DNA of 23,279 nt from an uncultured Anaerococcus sp. (GCF_943912385.1 NZ_CALTTY010000020.1:1-23279); one strand, 5' to 3'; shown: positions 1 through 8,210, numbered from the stretch's first letter. Made by a program: numbers and translations. The notes: generated from the sequence alone by a model not told the origin.

Positions 1-53
1 CTGGTTAAGAATTTGGTTGATTTTTATTTACCAACACTATTTGACAAAGAGCC
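1..53 (-). mobile_element. Terminal inverted repeat of an ISL3-like insertion sequence (partial, off left edge)
   Basis: Read on the minus strand from base 53, the sequence begins GGCTCTTTGTCAAATAGTG and continues with GTTGGTAAATAAAAATC. From memory this resembles the ends of ISL3-family elements, which typically start GGNTCTTTGTCAA. The element body and transposase would lie to the left, outside the window. ISL3 elements usually make 8-base target duplications; the flanking AAAAAAAC at 54-61 would be the copy on this side. The insertion therefore sits exactly at the tract following the pnp terminator stem. The other end is not visible, so this remains an end-only call. Confidence 0.6.
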
Positions 54-89
54 AAAAAAACTGTCATAGCTTAGCTACAACAGTTTTTT
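54..89 (-). terminator. Rho-independent terminator after pnp
   Basis: An inverted repeat is built from CTGT/ACAG and TAGC/GCTA arms separated by symmetrical CA/CA internal positions and a TTA loop. Runs of A (54-60) and T (84-89) flank it. On the minus strand the stem is followed by seven T residues, so it ends pnp transcription 7 bases after the stop codon. The flanking A and T runs make it potentially bidirectional. Confidence 0.85.
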
Positions 90-96
90 ATCTGCA

Positions 97-2241
97 TTAT
101 TTATTTTTTTTATATGGTGATTCATCAACTGGCCAGGCTTCTTTTTTTTCTACTCTTTTAGGTTTTTCCAAAAGAGCCTTTCTAGAAAGATTTATCCTAC
201 CTTGCCTGTCAATTTCAGTCACCTTTACTTTTATTTTATCTCCAACCTTAAGCTCATCTTCTACCTTTCCGACTCTGTGGTGGGCGATTTGGCTGATATG
301 GAGAAGACCTTCCTTACCGATTGCTATTTCAACAAAGGCACCGAAGTTCATAATCCTTACCACTGTACCTTCAAAGATATCGCCTGGCTTTGGGTCTGTG
401 ACGATGTCTTTAATCATAGAAATAGCTTTCTTACCGCTTTCTCCGTCATTACTTGCTACAGTAATGTGACCGTCATCTTCTGTTTCAATCTTAACTCCTG
501 TAGCATCTATAATCTTGTTGATATTCTTACCACCTGAGCCTATTACATCTCTTACTTTTTCTGGGTCAATATCGATTGTAAAAAGTCTTGGGGCGTAGTC
601 TGATAGGTCTTCTCTTGGCTTATCGATTGCTTCTTCAATTACATCAAGGATTTTAAACCTTGCTTCCTTGGCATCTTGAAGGGACTCTTTTAGAATTTCT
701 TCTGTGATGCCAGATATTTTCATATCCATTTGTAGGGCTGTAATACCGTCACGAGTACCTGCTACCTTAAAGTCCATGTCCCCTAGGTGGTCTTCTAGAC
801 CCTGTATGTCTGTTAGGATTGAAATTGATTCGTCTTCCTTGATTAGACCCATGGCTATACCTGCAACTGGCTTTTTGATTGGAACACCTGCATCCATTAG
901 GGATAGGGTTGAGCCGCAGATTGATGCTTGTGAGCTTGATCCGTTTGATGATAGGACTTCAGATACAACTCTGATTGTGTATGGGAAGTCTTTTTCATCT
1001 GGAAGGACTGGCACAAGGGCTCTTTCTGCTAGGTGGCCGTGGCCGATTTCACGTCTACCTGGTCCCCTTAGTGGTCTTACATCCCCAACACAAAATGGTG
1101 GGAAGTTGTATTGGTGCATGTATCTTTTTTCTATATCTTCTATATTTAGTCCGTCTATTAATTGGCTATCAGCTGGAGAACCTAAAGTTACAACTGACAA
1201 TACTTGAGTTTGACCTCTTGAGAAAAGTCCTGAACCATGCACTCTTGGAAGAACTCCCGCTTCAGAAGAAAGCTGTCTAATTTCTTTTAGGTCCCTGCCA
1301 TCAGGCCTAATCTTATCTATAGAAATCATCCTTCTAACTTCTTTTTTCATTATGTCATCTATCCTTCTGTGGATGTCATCTTCACTTTCTGGATAGGCTT
1401 CTAGGAATTTTTCCTTAGCTTCTTCTTCTATAGCGTAAATCTTATCTTCTCTTTCAGTCTTATCCGTTGTCCTGATTGATGACTTGATTTTTTCGCCATA
1501 ACTTTCTGAAATTGCCCTATCAAGGTCAGTTTCAAGGTGTTCTTCTACTTCTTTTTTCTCTTTTCCTATATCATTTATGATAGTCTCGATAAAGTCAGAA
1601 ATATCACCTATTTCTTCAAGAGCAAATAACATAGCTTCAAGCATTTCACTTTCATCTAGTTCATTTGCTCCAGCTTCAACCATGTTTATAGCACCCTTCT
1701 TACCTGCTACAGTAAGTTCTAGGTCTGATTTTTCCCTGTCTGCCTCTTTTGGGTTTACAACAAGCCTTCCGTCAACCTTCCCAACCATACAAGCTCCTAC
1801 TGGGCCGTCAAATGGAATGTCAGATATACCCAGGGCTATTGATGCACCTATAGTTGTAAGTGGGTCTGGGAGGTGGTCATGGTCCATTGATAGGACGGTA
1901 GCTATAACTTGTACATCATTGTAGTAATTTTCTGGGAAAAGCGGTCTAAGAGGCCTGTCCATTTGTCTAGCAATCAGGGTTGCCTCATCACTTGCCTTTC
2001 CCTCTCTTCTTAAAAATCCTCCAGGAATTTTCCCTACTGCATAAAGTTTTTCTTGGAAGTCACAAATAAGTGGGAAAAAGTCTATTCCCTCTCTTGGTTT
2101 TTCACTTGCAACTGCTGTTACAAGCAAGCTCGTATCACCGCTCCTGATTAAGCAGGCACCATTTGCTTGTTCGGCGTACTTGCCTATAGTTACCTCAAAG
2201 TCGTATCCATTTTTTGAAGTGTATTTGTAATTTTTGATCAT
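97..2241 (-). CDS. pnp: Polyribonucleotide nucleotidyltransferase (PNPase)
   Basis: This is the phosphorolytic 3'-5' exoribonuclease that degrades mRNA to nucleoside diphosphates, usually as a cytoplasmic trimer. The protein is 714 residues, normal for the family. It shows two RNase PH-like domains (GDTSLLVT near the N-terminus; GHGHLAERAL and SSSQASICGSTLSLMDAG in the second), a KH domain with VIGSGGKNINKII near residue 567, and a C-terminal S1 domain from about residue 619 (GTVVRIMNFGAFVEI, GLLHISQIA). I chose the ATG at 2241, giving MIKNYKY, because AGGAGAG lies seven bases upstream. The open frame extends 14 codons further to 2283, but those codons lie over the intergenic hairpin. The gene follows rpsO, the usual pairing. 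A terminator follows directly. Confidence 0.97.
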   Translation of the reverse strand: MIKNYKYTSKNGYDFEVTIGKYAEQANGACLIRSGDTSLLVTAVASEKPREGIDFFPLICDFQEKLYAVGKIPGGFLRREGKASDEATLIARQMDRPLRPLFPENYYNDVQVIATVLSMDHDHLPDPLTTIGASIALGISDIPFDGPVGACMVGKVDGRLVVNPKEADREKSDLELTVAGKKGAINMVEAGANELDESEMLEAMLFALEEIGDISDFIETIINDIGKEKKEVEEHLETDLDRAISESYGEKIKSSIRTTDKTEREDKIYAIEEEAKEKFLEAYPESEDDIHRRIDDIMKKEVRRMISIDKIRPDGRDLKEIRQLSSEAGVLPRVHGSGLFSRGQTQVLSVVTLGSPADSQLIDGLNIEDIEKRYMHQYNFPPFCVGDVRPLRGPGRREIGHGHLAERALVPVLPDEKDFPYTIRVVSEVLSSNGSSSQASICGSTLSLMDAGVPIKKPVAGIAMGLIKEDESISILTDIQGLEDHLGDMDFKVAGTRDGITALQMDMKISGITEEILKESLQDAKEARFKILDVIEEAIDKPREDLSDYAPRLFTIDIDPEKVRDVIGSGGKNINKIIDATGVKIETEDDGHITVASNDGESGKKAISMIKDIVTDPKPGDIFEGTVVRIMNFGAFVEIAIGKEGLLHISQIAHHRVGKVEDELKVGDKIKVKVTEIDRQGRINLSRKALLEKPKRVEKKEAWPVDESPYKKNK

Positions 2242-2254
2242 TATCTCTCCTATA

Positions 2255-2281
2255 TATAAAATAAGGCGGGAAAACCCCGCC
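2255..2281 (-). terminator. GC-rich hairpin between rpsO and pnp (attenuator or processing site)
   Basis: On the minus strand, GGCGGG (2281-2276) and CCCGCC (2270-2265) pair perfectly around a GTTTT loop, followed by an interrupted U-tract (TTATTTTAT). It lies after the rpsO stop codon and before the pnp ribosome binding site. The interrupted tract suggests partial rather than full termination, letting pnp be read at a lower level than rpsO. It could instead act as an RNase processing or mRNA stability element, as the rpsO-pnp hairpin does in Escherichia coli. Confidence 0.65.
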
Positions 2282-2289
2282 AAAATAAA

Positions 2290-2553
2290 TTAACCTCTTA
2301 GTCCAAGTCTTTCGATAATTGATCTATACCTATCAATATCATTATCTCTTAGATAATTAAGCATTCCTCTTCTACGTCTAATCATCTTATATAATCCACG
2401 TCTTGAAGAGTGGTCTTTAGTATTTGATTTTAAGTGTTCAGTTAAGTCAGCTATTCTTTTTGAAAGGATAGCGATTTGTACTTCTGGTGAACCTGTGTCG
2501 TTTTCATCTAATTGGTATTCTTTAATTATTTCTTGTTTTTCTGCTGCGTTCAT
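2290..2553 (-). CDS. rpsO: 30S ribosomal protein S15
   Basis: The 87-residue product matches S15 in length and sequence: EYQLDENDTGSPEVQIAILS near the N-terminus, LTEHLK with DHSSRRGLYKMIRRRRGMLNYL in the middle, and YRSIIERLGLRG at the end. S15 binds the central domain of 16S rRNA early in 30S assembly, at a three-way junction and a helix containing a GU/GC motif. The start has a strong GGAGG seven bases upstream. The gene has its own promoter and a foldable leader, which fits the S15 autoregulation known in several bacteria. It lies upstream of pnp and downstream of ribF. Confidence 0.97.
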   Translation of the reverse strand: MNAAEKQEIIKEYQLDENDTGSPEVQIAILSKRIADLTEHLKSNTKDHSSRRGLYKMIRRRRGMLNYLRDNDIDRYRSIIERLGLRG

Positions 2554-2628
2554 AATTTCCTCCGTTTATTTTATATTCAGCCTTTGCCATGTATTAGTCG
2601 AGGTCTCATATACCTAGCAAGACTATCT
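2554..2628 (-). promoter_or_regulatory. Structured rpsO leader, candidate S15 autoregulatory RNA
   Basis: The minus-strand leader folds by eye into a closing stem, AGTCTTGC (2624-2617) with GCAAAGGCT (2587-2579, one bulged A), enclosing a small hairpin AGGT/ACCT (2615-2612 with 2604-2601). The remaining CGACTAATACATG stretch stays single-stranded or makes a further helix. The layout resembles a branched element that could mimic the S15 site on 16S rRNA. Firmicutes rpsO leaders bound by S15 are known (Geobacillus), but I cannot confirm that this one belongs to the same class. The ribosome binding site lies just downstream of the closing stem. Confidence 0.5.
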
Positions 2629-2633
2629 TTTTC

Positions 2634-2661
2634 ATTATACACCCTTAAAAGAGTTTTGCAA
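2634..2661 (-). promoter_or_regulatory. Sigma-A type promoter for rpsO-pnp
   Basis: The minus strand has TTGCAA (2661-2656), a 16-base spacer and a perfect TATAAT (2639-2634). It sits in the 113-base gap between ribF and rpsO, placing the transcription start at about 2627 and giving a leader of about 75 bases. No terminator is visible between ribF and this promoter, so read-through from the upstream operon probably adds to rpsO expression. Confidence 0.75.
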
Positions 2662-2666
2662 AATCC

Positions 2667-3608
2667 TTATAGGTATTTTTCAATGTAGGAAAGGCCCTCT
2701 GCCTTATCCTTATCCATCTGCTTTATTAAATCCTCTGCTGAGGCAAATTTATAATCAGACCTTTGGAAGTTGATAAATTCTACACTGATATCCTCTCCGT
2801 AAATTGACCTGTTAAAGTCAAATAAATAGGTTTCAATCTTTTTATCCTCACCTTCTTCAAAGGTTGGATTTGACCCGATATTGGTAAGGCCGTAGTGGAC
2901 TTGTCCACCTATACTTGTCCTTGTAAGGTAAACTCCATCCCTTGGCATTACATAAGGAAAGGCAAGGTCAAGATTGGCTGTCGGAAAGTTTAAGGTCCTT
3001 CCCCTGTGCCTACCGTGGACGACCTTGCCACGAATCTTATAGTACCTGCCAAGGTACTTGTTGGCCTTCTTTACCTCTCCATTTCTTATAAGCTCTCTCA
3101 GATGTCCTGATGATATCTTATCCTGATCATCTTCCATCTCAAAGTCAACTATATCAGTAGTAAAGGCAAAGATGTCTTCGTAGTCTTTTAAAGTATTTAT
3201 ATCCCCACTTGCCTTATAACCAAAGCGGTAGTCATTTCCTACTATAATAATTTTTGCGTTTAATTTCTCAGTTATGATGGTCTTTATAAAGTCCCTTGGT
3301 GTAAGTTTCATAAAGTCTTCGTCGAAATTTACCAAACAAAAGGTCTTAATTCCAAGCTCTGATAAGATTTCAACCTTATCTTCAAGACTTGATAAGTATC
3401 TTTTATCAACCTTGACCCTGGTAGAGGTATTTTCTTTAAAAAGTAGGATGGCTGGTGTGTAACCATATTTTTTCGATAAGTCTACATTTCTTTTCATTAA
3501 TTTTTGGTGGCCCAGGTGGACTCCGTCGAAATAACCTAGGGCAACTACCTTTTTTTCAAGATCAGGTAGGTCGCTATTTAAATCATATATTCTTATCTGC
3601 TCTTTCAT
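2667..3608 (-). CDS. ribF: Bifunctional riboflavin kinase / FMN adenylyltransferase
   Basis: It converts riboflavin to FMN and then FAD in the cytoplasm. The protein is 313 residues, typical of RibF. The N-terminal nucleotidyltransferase domain carries GYFDGVHLGHQ (about residues 25-35, with the HxGH signature at 31-34). The C-terminal flavokinase domain carries GKVVHGRHRGRTLNFPTANL, followed by PRDGVYLTR. The start codon lies 26 bases inside the end of truB, with GGAGA about ten bases upstream, so translation is probably coupled to truB. The truB-ribF pairing is standard in Firmicutes. It is the last gene of the rimP-nusA-infB cluster before the rpsO promoter. Confidence 0.95.
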   Translation of the reverse strand: MKEQIRIYDLNSDLPDLEKKVVALGYFDGVHLGHQKLMKRNVDLSKKYGYTPAILLFKENTSTRVKVDKRYLSSLEDKVEILSELGIKTFCLVNFDEDFMKLTPRDFIKTIITEKLNAKIIIVGNDYRFGYKASGDINTLKDYEDIFAFTTDIVDFEMEDDQDKISSGHLRELIRNGEVKKANKYLGRYYKIRGKVVHGRHRGRTLNFPTANLDLAFPYVMPRDGVYLTRTSIGGQVHYGLTNIGSNPTFEEGEDKKIETYLFDFNRSIYGEDISVEFINFQRSDYKFASAEDLIKQMDKDKAEGLSYIEKYL

Positions 3609-4479
3609 AAAACACTTTCTCCATTTTTAAGAAATTTTTTCCGTCTTTTTTACGGACCTTGCCAAGTCCTAAAAAGTCATCTCCAGCATAGACCCTGAAG
3701 TTACCTTCTGATTTTTGACCTAGTTTTATGGCTTGGCCATTTATTAAATTTAAAAGATACTTTTTATCAAGTCTTATTTCATCAAAATTCATAAGGGCTG
3801 AGTCTATAGGGAAAAGTTCTGTTATCAAGTCTTCTTTGGGCATAGACAAAATATCTTCACTTTTTATAGCATCTTTTACATCAAAGTCTCCGACTTTGAC
3901 CCTCTCTAGCTTATTTACATAGGCGAAAGTCCCTAGCTTCTCTCCTATATCATCTACCAGGGTCCTTATATAAGTCCCCTTTGAGCAAGTAACCCTTATA
4001 GTCGCCATTGGAAAATCAAAGTCTAAAAGAAAAAGACTATAGATTTTAACCTTACGCCTTTTTCTTTCTATTTTTACACCCTCACGGGCCAAGTCATAAA
4101 GTTTTTTCCCATTAACCTTAAGGGCCGAGTACATGGGAGGGATTTGCTCTATATCTCCCTTAAAAGTATCCATTACAGAAATAAATTCATCCTCGCTGAC
4201 TGTTTTATCAGACCAGGCTGTAAATTCTCCAGCTGCATCTAAAGTATCAGTCCTTTTTCCAAGGATGAGTTCTGTTTCATAGACCTTATCTTTACCCATC
4301 ATGTAGTCAGAAACCCTAGTTGCCTTGCCGACTACAATGGGTAAAACCCCACTTGCTTCAAGGTCTAGGGTACCTGTGTGGCCAACCTTCTTCATATCGA
4401 GGGCTCGCCTTACAAGACTTACTACTCTGGCTGAGGATATGCCCTTTTCCTTGTTTATATTAAGGATCCCCTTAGGCAT
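3583..4479 (-). CDS. truB: tRNA pseudouridine(55) synthase
   Basis: It isomerises U55 in the T-loop of tRNAs. The 298-residue protein begins with GILNINKEKGISSARVV and carries VGHTGTLDLEASGVLP at about residues 32-46, where Asp39 is the expected catalytic residue. Families usually read TLDPLATG here; the LEAS variant keeps the Asp. YSALKVNGKKLYDLAREG and CSKGTYIRTLVDDIG are further family signatures, and the C-terminus resembles a small PUA-type domain. AAAGGA precedes the ATG. The start overlaps the end of nrnA by 8 bases and the end overlaps ribF by 26 bases, consistent with one polycistronic message. Confidence 0.95.
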   Translation of the reverse strand: MPKGILNINKEKGISSARVVSLVRRALDMKKVGHTGTLDLEASGVLPIVVGKATRVSDYMMGKDKVYETELILGKRTDTLDAAGEFTAWSDKTVSEDEFISVMDTFKGDIEQIPPMYSALKVNGKKLYDLAREGVKIERKRRKVKIYSLFLLDFDFPMATIRVTCSKGTYIRTLVDDIGEKLGTFAYVNKLERVKVGDFDVKDAIKSEDILSMPKEDLITELFPIDSALMNFDEIRLDKKYLLNLINGQAIKLGQKSEGNFRVYAGDDFLGLGKVRKKDGKNFLKMEKVFYERADKNI

Positions 4480-5443
4480 CTATTTCCTTTAAGATAGCAA
4501 AGGCTTTTTCGCTTGCAGCTTCAAGGCTTTCATCAAAGATTGAAAAACCACTGGCCTTGATATGTCCACCGCCGCCATTTGCCCTGGCAACAGCAGCTAC
4601 ATCTGTTGTTTTGCTTCTCATTGATACCTTGTATTCTCCGTCGTCATATTCTTTTACAAGCATGGATACATTTACTTCTTTAAGGTCTCTTAATTTATTT
4701 ACAATTGTCTCTGCATCTCCCATTTGGACCCCATACTCTTCTACCATGTCCTTGCTTGCAATAGCAAAGGCTTTTTTATCAAAGAACTTAGCTCCTTGGA
4801 TGACTGAGTTATGAAACTGCATGACAGCTACAGGTTGGGACTGGTAGAGGTTTTTAAAGATATACTCATAATCAACCCCGCTTGAAATTAATTTTCCAGC
4901 AGCCCTATAAGTATATTCTGATATATTTGAATACATAAACCTGCCTGTGTCTGTACATAGGCCAGTAAATAGAAGGGTACCTATGGTTTCATCCATTGGT
5001 AAATCTAGCCTATCAATTAGTTCATAGACTATCTCACAAGTTGCAGGAGCCTTGTCATAGATCATGTTTAGATCACAGTTGATTTTACCTCCCACATGGT
5101 GGTCTATAACTAGGGTTTTATTTGATTTTTTTGCAATTTCAGTTGCATGACCAATCCTGTCAAACTCTGAGCAATCAAGGATCATAAATAAATCATACTT
5201 ATCCCTTTTTGCTTCCTTGTACTTATCAAGTTCAGGTAGAAATTTGAGGTAATCATCTATTGGGTCGATTGCTATTACCTCAATATCCTTGCCATATTTT
5301 TCAAGAGAACGCCTAAGAGCAAGGGTAGAGCCTAGGTTGTCTCCATCTGGATTTACATGGCTTGCAATAGCGATACTTTCTGCCTCATCGACCATCTTTA
5401 TAAATTCTTCTAGGTGTTCTTTACTTATTCTTTCTAGATTCAT
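4472..5443 (-). CDS. nrnA: DHH-family oligoribonuclease / pAp phosphatase
   Basis: NrnA-type enzymes degrade 2-5 nt RNA fragments left by exonucleases and dephosphorylate 3'-phosphoadenosine 5'-phosphate. The 323-residue protein has the DHH domain motifs ASHVNPDGDNLGS (28-39), LDCSEFDRIG (89-98) and VIDHHVGG (112-119), then GLCTDTGRF (161-169). The DHHA1 domain ends with the glycine-rich GGGGHIKASGF (290-300). The start sits 23 bases inside rbfA with AAAGGA upstream. It follows rbfA, a common Firmicutes order, and complements PNPase in this cluster by clearing the short oligonucleotides PNPase cannot finish. Confidence 0.92.
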   Translation of the reverse strand: MNLERISKEHLEEFIKMVDEAESIAIASHVNPDGDNLGSTLALRRSLEKYGKDIEVIAIDPIDDYLKFLPELDKYKEAKRDKYDLFMILDCSEFDRIGHATEIAKKSNKTLVIDHHVGGKINCDLNMIYDKAPATCEIVYELIDRLDLPMDETIGTLLFTGLCTDTGRFMYSNISEYTYRAAGKLISSGVDYEYIFKNLYQSQPVAVMQFHNSVIQGAKFFDKKAFAIASKDMVEEYGVQMGDAETIVNKLRDLKEVNVSMLVKEYDDGEYKVSMRSKTTDVAAVARANGGGGHIKASGFSIFDESLEAASEKAFAILKEIDA

Positions 5444-5807
5444 TTGCTTTTTTATCCTTTGCGATTGTTTCTTCTATTAGCTTATCCATATAGGCTCCGT
5501 GCTCGATAGAATTATCGAATTTGAAACGAAATTCTGGCATTGACCTAAGCCTCATCCTCTCACCTATTAAGACCTTTATATAGCCTGTGGCCTGGTCTAG
5601 GGCTTCCATCACATCTTCCTTGTTTTTATCATCACCTAAGACTGATATATAGACATCAGCATAGGAAAGGTCGTTTGTAACTTCGACATCTGTTACAGAT
5701 ACCATGGCCTCTGTGGATAATCTTGGGTCATTAAGGTCGTCTCTAATTATCTTAGAGACTTCCTTTTTGACCTCAGAAGAAATCCTTGCGGTTCTTTTTT
5801 TATTCAT
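5421..5807 (-). CDS. rbfA: Ribosome-binding factor A
   Basis: RbfA is a small KH-fold factor that binds immature 30S subunits near the 16S 5' helix and helps late maturation, including in cold conditions. The 128-residue product shows the usual start (RTARISSEVKKEVSKIIRDD), LNDPRLSTEAMVSVTDVEV, LSYADVYISVLG, and the C-terminal LRSMPEFRFKFDNSIEHG. The start codon directly follows the infB stop codon with no intervening base, so its ribosome binding site lies within infB and coupled translation is likely. The end overlaps nrnA by 23 bases. Confidence 0.95.
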   Translation of the reverse strand: MNKKRTARISSEVKKEVSKIIRDDLNDPRLSTEAMVSVTDVEVTNDLSYADVYISVLGDDKNKEDVMEALDQATGYIKVLIGERMRLRSMPEFRFKFDNSIEHGAYMDKLIEETIAKDKKANESRKNK

Positions 5808-7934
5808 CTATAAACTTCTTTCTGTTTCAACCATTTCATAGGCTTCCATCACGTCGCCTACTTTTATATCATTGTATCTTTCAAGACCGATACCACCTTC
5901 ATAACCTGATTGAAGTTTTGATGCATCATCTTTAAATCTCTTCATGGAGGAGATATCCCCATCAAAGATAACTACGTTGTCTCTTAAAAGTCTGATTTTA
6001 GATTTTCTTGTCACAACACCATTTGTAACCATAACCCCAGCAATTGTACCTGCACCTGGAATCTTAAAGGTATCCCTAACTTCTGCCCTACCTTGGACAT
6101 TTTCCTTAAATTCTGGATCTAACATACCTACTATAGCCTTTGATACATCTTCAATTGCTTCGTAGATTACACTGTAGGTCCTGATTTCTATGTTATTATC
6201 CTTAGCTCTTTCTAGGGCACCCTGGGTTGGTCTTACATTAAATCCTATTATTATAGCGTTTGAAGCCTGGGCTAGAAGAACGTCTGATTCTGTTATTCCA
6301 CCAACAGCCCCTGCTATTACTGATACCTTGACTTCTTCGTTAGATAGTTTTGTAAGTGAACTTGAAACCGCATCAACAGTTCCCTTAACATCTGTTTTTA
6401 CAATGATATTTAACTCTTTTAACTCACCCTCTTGGATGTCTGAGTACATGTCCTCAAGGTTGGTATTAGCTTTAGCGATTAGTCTTTCTTCACGCTTAAA
6501 TTCAGCTGCCCTGTCAGCATATTCACGGGCAACTTTTTCATCATTAACTGCATAAATCTTATCACCCGATTCAGCAACATCTGATAGGCCAAGGATTTGG
6601 GCTGGTATAGAAGGTCCTGCTTCTTTTATAGACTTACCTTTTGAGTCAAACATGGCCCTTATCCTACCTGATGTAGATCCTGTTACTACGCTATCTCCCT
6701 GGTGAAGAGTTCCCTTTTGTACAAGAACAGTAGCTACAGGTCCCCTTGACTTGTCAAGTTGGGCTTCTATTATTATACCAACAGCATCCCTGTCTGGATT
6801 TGCCTTAAGTTCTCCTACTTCAGCAACTAAGGTTACCATTTCAAGTAGGTCTGTTACACCATCACCTGTGTGCGCTGAAACTGGAACCATTATGGTATCC
6901 CCGCCCCATTCTTCTGGGACTAGACCATGTTCCATTAGCCCTTGCATTACTCTATTTTGATCGGCTGTATCCTTATCCATCTTGTTTACTGCTACAATTA
7001 TAGGAATGTCAGCAGCCTTGGCGTGGTTTATAGCCTCAACTGTCTGTGGCATAACACCGTCATCTGCTGCAACAACGAGGATTGCTATGTCTGTGGACTG
7101 AGCACCCCTCATCCTCATTTCTGTAAAGGCTTCGTGGCCTGGTGTATCAAGGAAGGATAGGGTCTTACCATTTATCTCAACTGTATAAGCACCTATATGT
7201 TGGGTAATCCCACCTGCTTCTCCACGGGTTACAGAAGTATTTCTTATAGCATCTAGTATACTTGTCTTACCATGGTCAACGTGACCCATTACTGATACAA
7301 CTGGTGGTCTTTCGACTAGGTCTTCTTGCTTATCTTCATAGTCTAGGTCATACGATTGCTCCTCAAGGGCATCATATTCTTCTTCCAGGAAGATTTCCTT
7401 CCCAAATTCCATGGCAATAAGGTTTGCTGTATCAAAGTCAATTTGGTCATTAAGTCCTGCCATTGTGCCAAGACCTATAAGTTTTCCTATTACAGAATTT
7501 GGGTTTTCCCCAAGCTTGTCCGCAAATGTCTTAACATTTACAGTCTCTGGTATTTCTATTCTTGATTCTTTTTTAGCTTTCATATTCTTCTCTTGCCTAT
7601 TAGCCTTCTTTGATTTTTTCTTTTTATTTTTTCTTTTTCTGCTCTTCTTTTTTGAGCCCCTATCATCGTCATCTTCTTTTTTTATATCTTTAGGGTTTAT
7701 TTTTTTAGGTTTTTTCTTTTCTGTCTTCTTAGCTTTAGGCTTAGCTTCTTCTTTCTTAGAATCTCCCTTATCTTCTGCAAGGAACTCATTAATTAATTTA
7801 CGGTCTTCCCCTGTTATCATTGACATGTGGGATTTGATCCCTAAATTAAATTCGTCATTTAGAATCTTAATCATTTCTTTAGATTCTAAACCATTTTCTT
7901 TTGCTAATTGGTATACTCTTATTTTATCAGCCAT
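5808..7934 (-). CDS. infB: Translation initiation factor IF-2
   Basis: IF2 is the GTPase that delivers initiator fMet-tRNA to the 30S subunit and promotes subunit joining. The 708-residue protein starts with an IF2N domain (MADKIRVYQLAKENGLESKE) and has a highly basic, disordered-looking linker at about 56-123. A second IF2N-like region follows (about 128-180), then the G domain with GHVDHGKT (217-224), the switch segment GEAGGITQHIGAY, DTPGHE (263-268) and NKMD (317-320). The beta-barrel and C1/C2 domains follow, with FNVRPTQGALERA. GAGGTGATT precedes the start. It directly follows rnpM; the usual ylxQ gene between them is absent. A separate shorter internal start, known in some species, cannot be judged. 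Confidence 0.97.
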   Translation of the reverse strand: MADKIRVYQLAKENGLESKEMIKILNDEFNLGIKSHMSMITGEDRKLINEFLAEDKGDSKKEEAKPKAKKTEKKKPKKINPKDIKKEDDDDRGSKKKSRKRKNKKKKSKKANRQEKNMKAKKESRIEIPETVNVKTFADKLGENPNSVIGKLIGLGTMAGLNDQIDFDTANLIAMEFGKEIFLEEEYDALEEQSYDLDYEDKQEDLVERPPVVSVMGHVDHGKTSILDAIRNTSVTRGEAGGITQHIGAYTVEINGKTLSFLDTPGHEAFTEMRMRGAQSTDIAILVVAADDGVMPQTVEAINHAKAADIPIIVAVNKMDKDTADQNRVMQGLMEHGLVPEEWGGDTIMVPVSAHTGDGVTDLLEMVTLVAEVGELKANPDRDAVGIIIEAQLDKSRGPVATVLVQKGTLHQGDSVVTGSTSGRIRAMFDSKGKSIKEAGPSIPAQILGLSDVAESGDKIYAVNDEKVAREYADRAAEFKREERLIAKANTNLEDMYSDIQEGELKELNIIVKTDVKGTVDAVSSSLTKLSNEEVKVSVIAGAVGGITESDVLLAQASNAIIIGFNVRPTQGALERAKDNNIEIRTYSVIYEAIEDVSKAIVGMLDPEFKENVQGRAEVRDTFKIPGAGTIAGVMVTNGVVTRKSKIRLLRDNVVIFDGDISSMKRFKDDASKLQSGYEGGIGLERYNDIKVGDVMEAYEMVETERSL

Positions 7935-7943
7935 CTAATCACC

Positions 7944-8210
7944 TCATTTTACTTCATAAGCTTCTAACTCCTCATAAATATCGTCATCTATTTTCATTTT
8001 AAAGGCTTGGTTTAGCTTATTTGATTTCCTAAGGGACTTAATGCAGGATTCATCCTTACATACATAGGCCCCTCTTCCATTAACTTTTCCACTTTCGTCT
8101 ATTAAGATGCCTTCTTCCTTATTTTTTACTATCCTAAGAAGGTCATTTTTATCTTTTAAAGATCCACAAGCAATACATTTTCTTTGTGGTTTCTTGCGAG
8201 TTTTTTTCAT
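7944..8210 (-). CDS. rnpM: RNase P modulator RnpM (YlxR, DUF448)
   Basis: This 88-residue protein matches the YlxR family: basic N-terminus, RKCIACGSLKDKNDLLRIV (about 11-29), and GRGAYVC (46-51) followed by C56. The two CxxC-like pairs (C12/C15 and C51/C56) are typical of the family. YlxR has been described recently as a protein that binds the RNase P RNA and modulates its activity, hence RnpM; older work called it a nucleic-acid binding protein. AAGGAT lies upstream of the start. It sits between nusA and infB as in most Firmicutes, 27 bases after nusA and 9 bases before infB. Confidence 0.93.
   Translation of the reverse strand: MKKTRKKPQRKCIACGSLKDKNDLLRIVKNKEEGILIDESGKVNGRGAYVCKDESCIKSLRKSNKLNQAFKMKIDDDIYEELEAYEVK

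Noticed and set aside
704..1207. 167-residue plus-strand frame opposite pnp
   Set aside because: It lies entirely antisense to conserved PNPase coding sequence, with no ribosome binding site or recognisable domain.
2242..2283. Upstream 14-codon extension of pnp (MAGFSRLILYIGEI)
   Set aside because: It overlaps the rpsO-pnp hairpin and lacks a ribosome binding site, whereas the ATG at 2241 has AGGAGAG and gives the normal PNPase N-terminus.
2641..2666. Possible terminator after ribF around TTTTGCAAAA
   Set aside because: The palindrome leaves no usable loop and has no G-C rich stem; part of it is the -35 box of the rpsO promoter.
7411..7938. 175-residue plus-strand frame opposite infB
   Set aside because: It is a shadow of the infB reading frame. 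The phenylalanine and leucine runs are the reverse complement of the lysine-rich IF2 linker.
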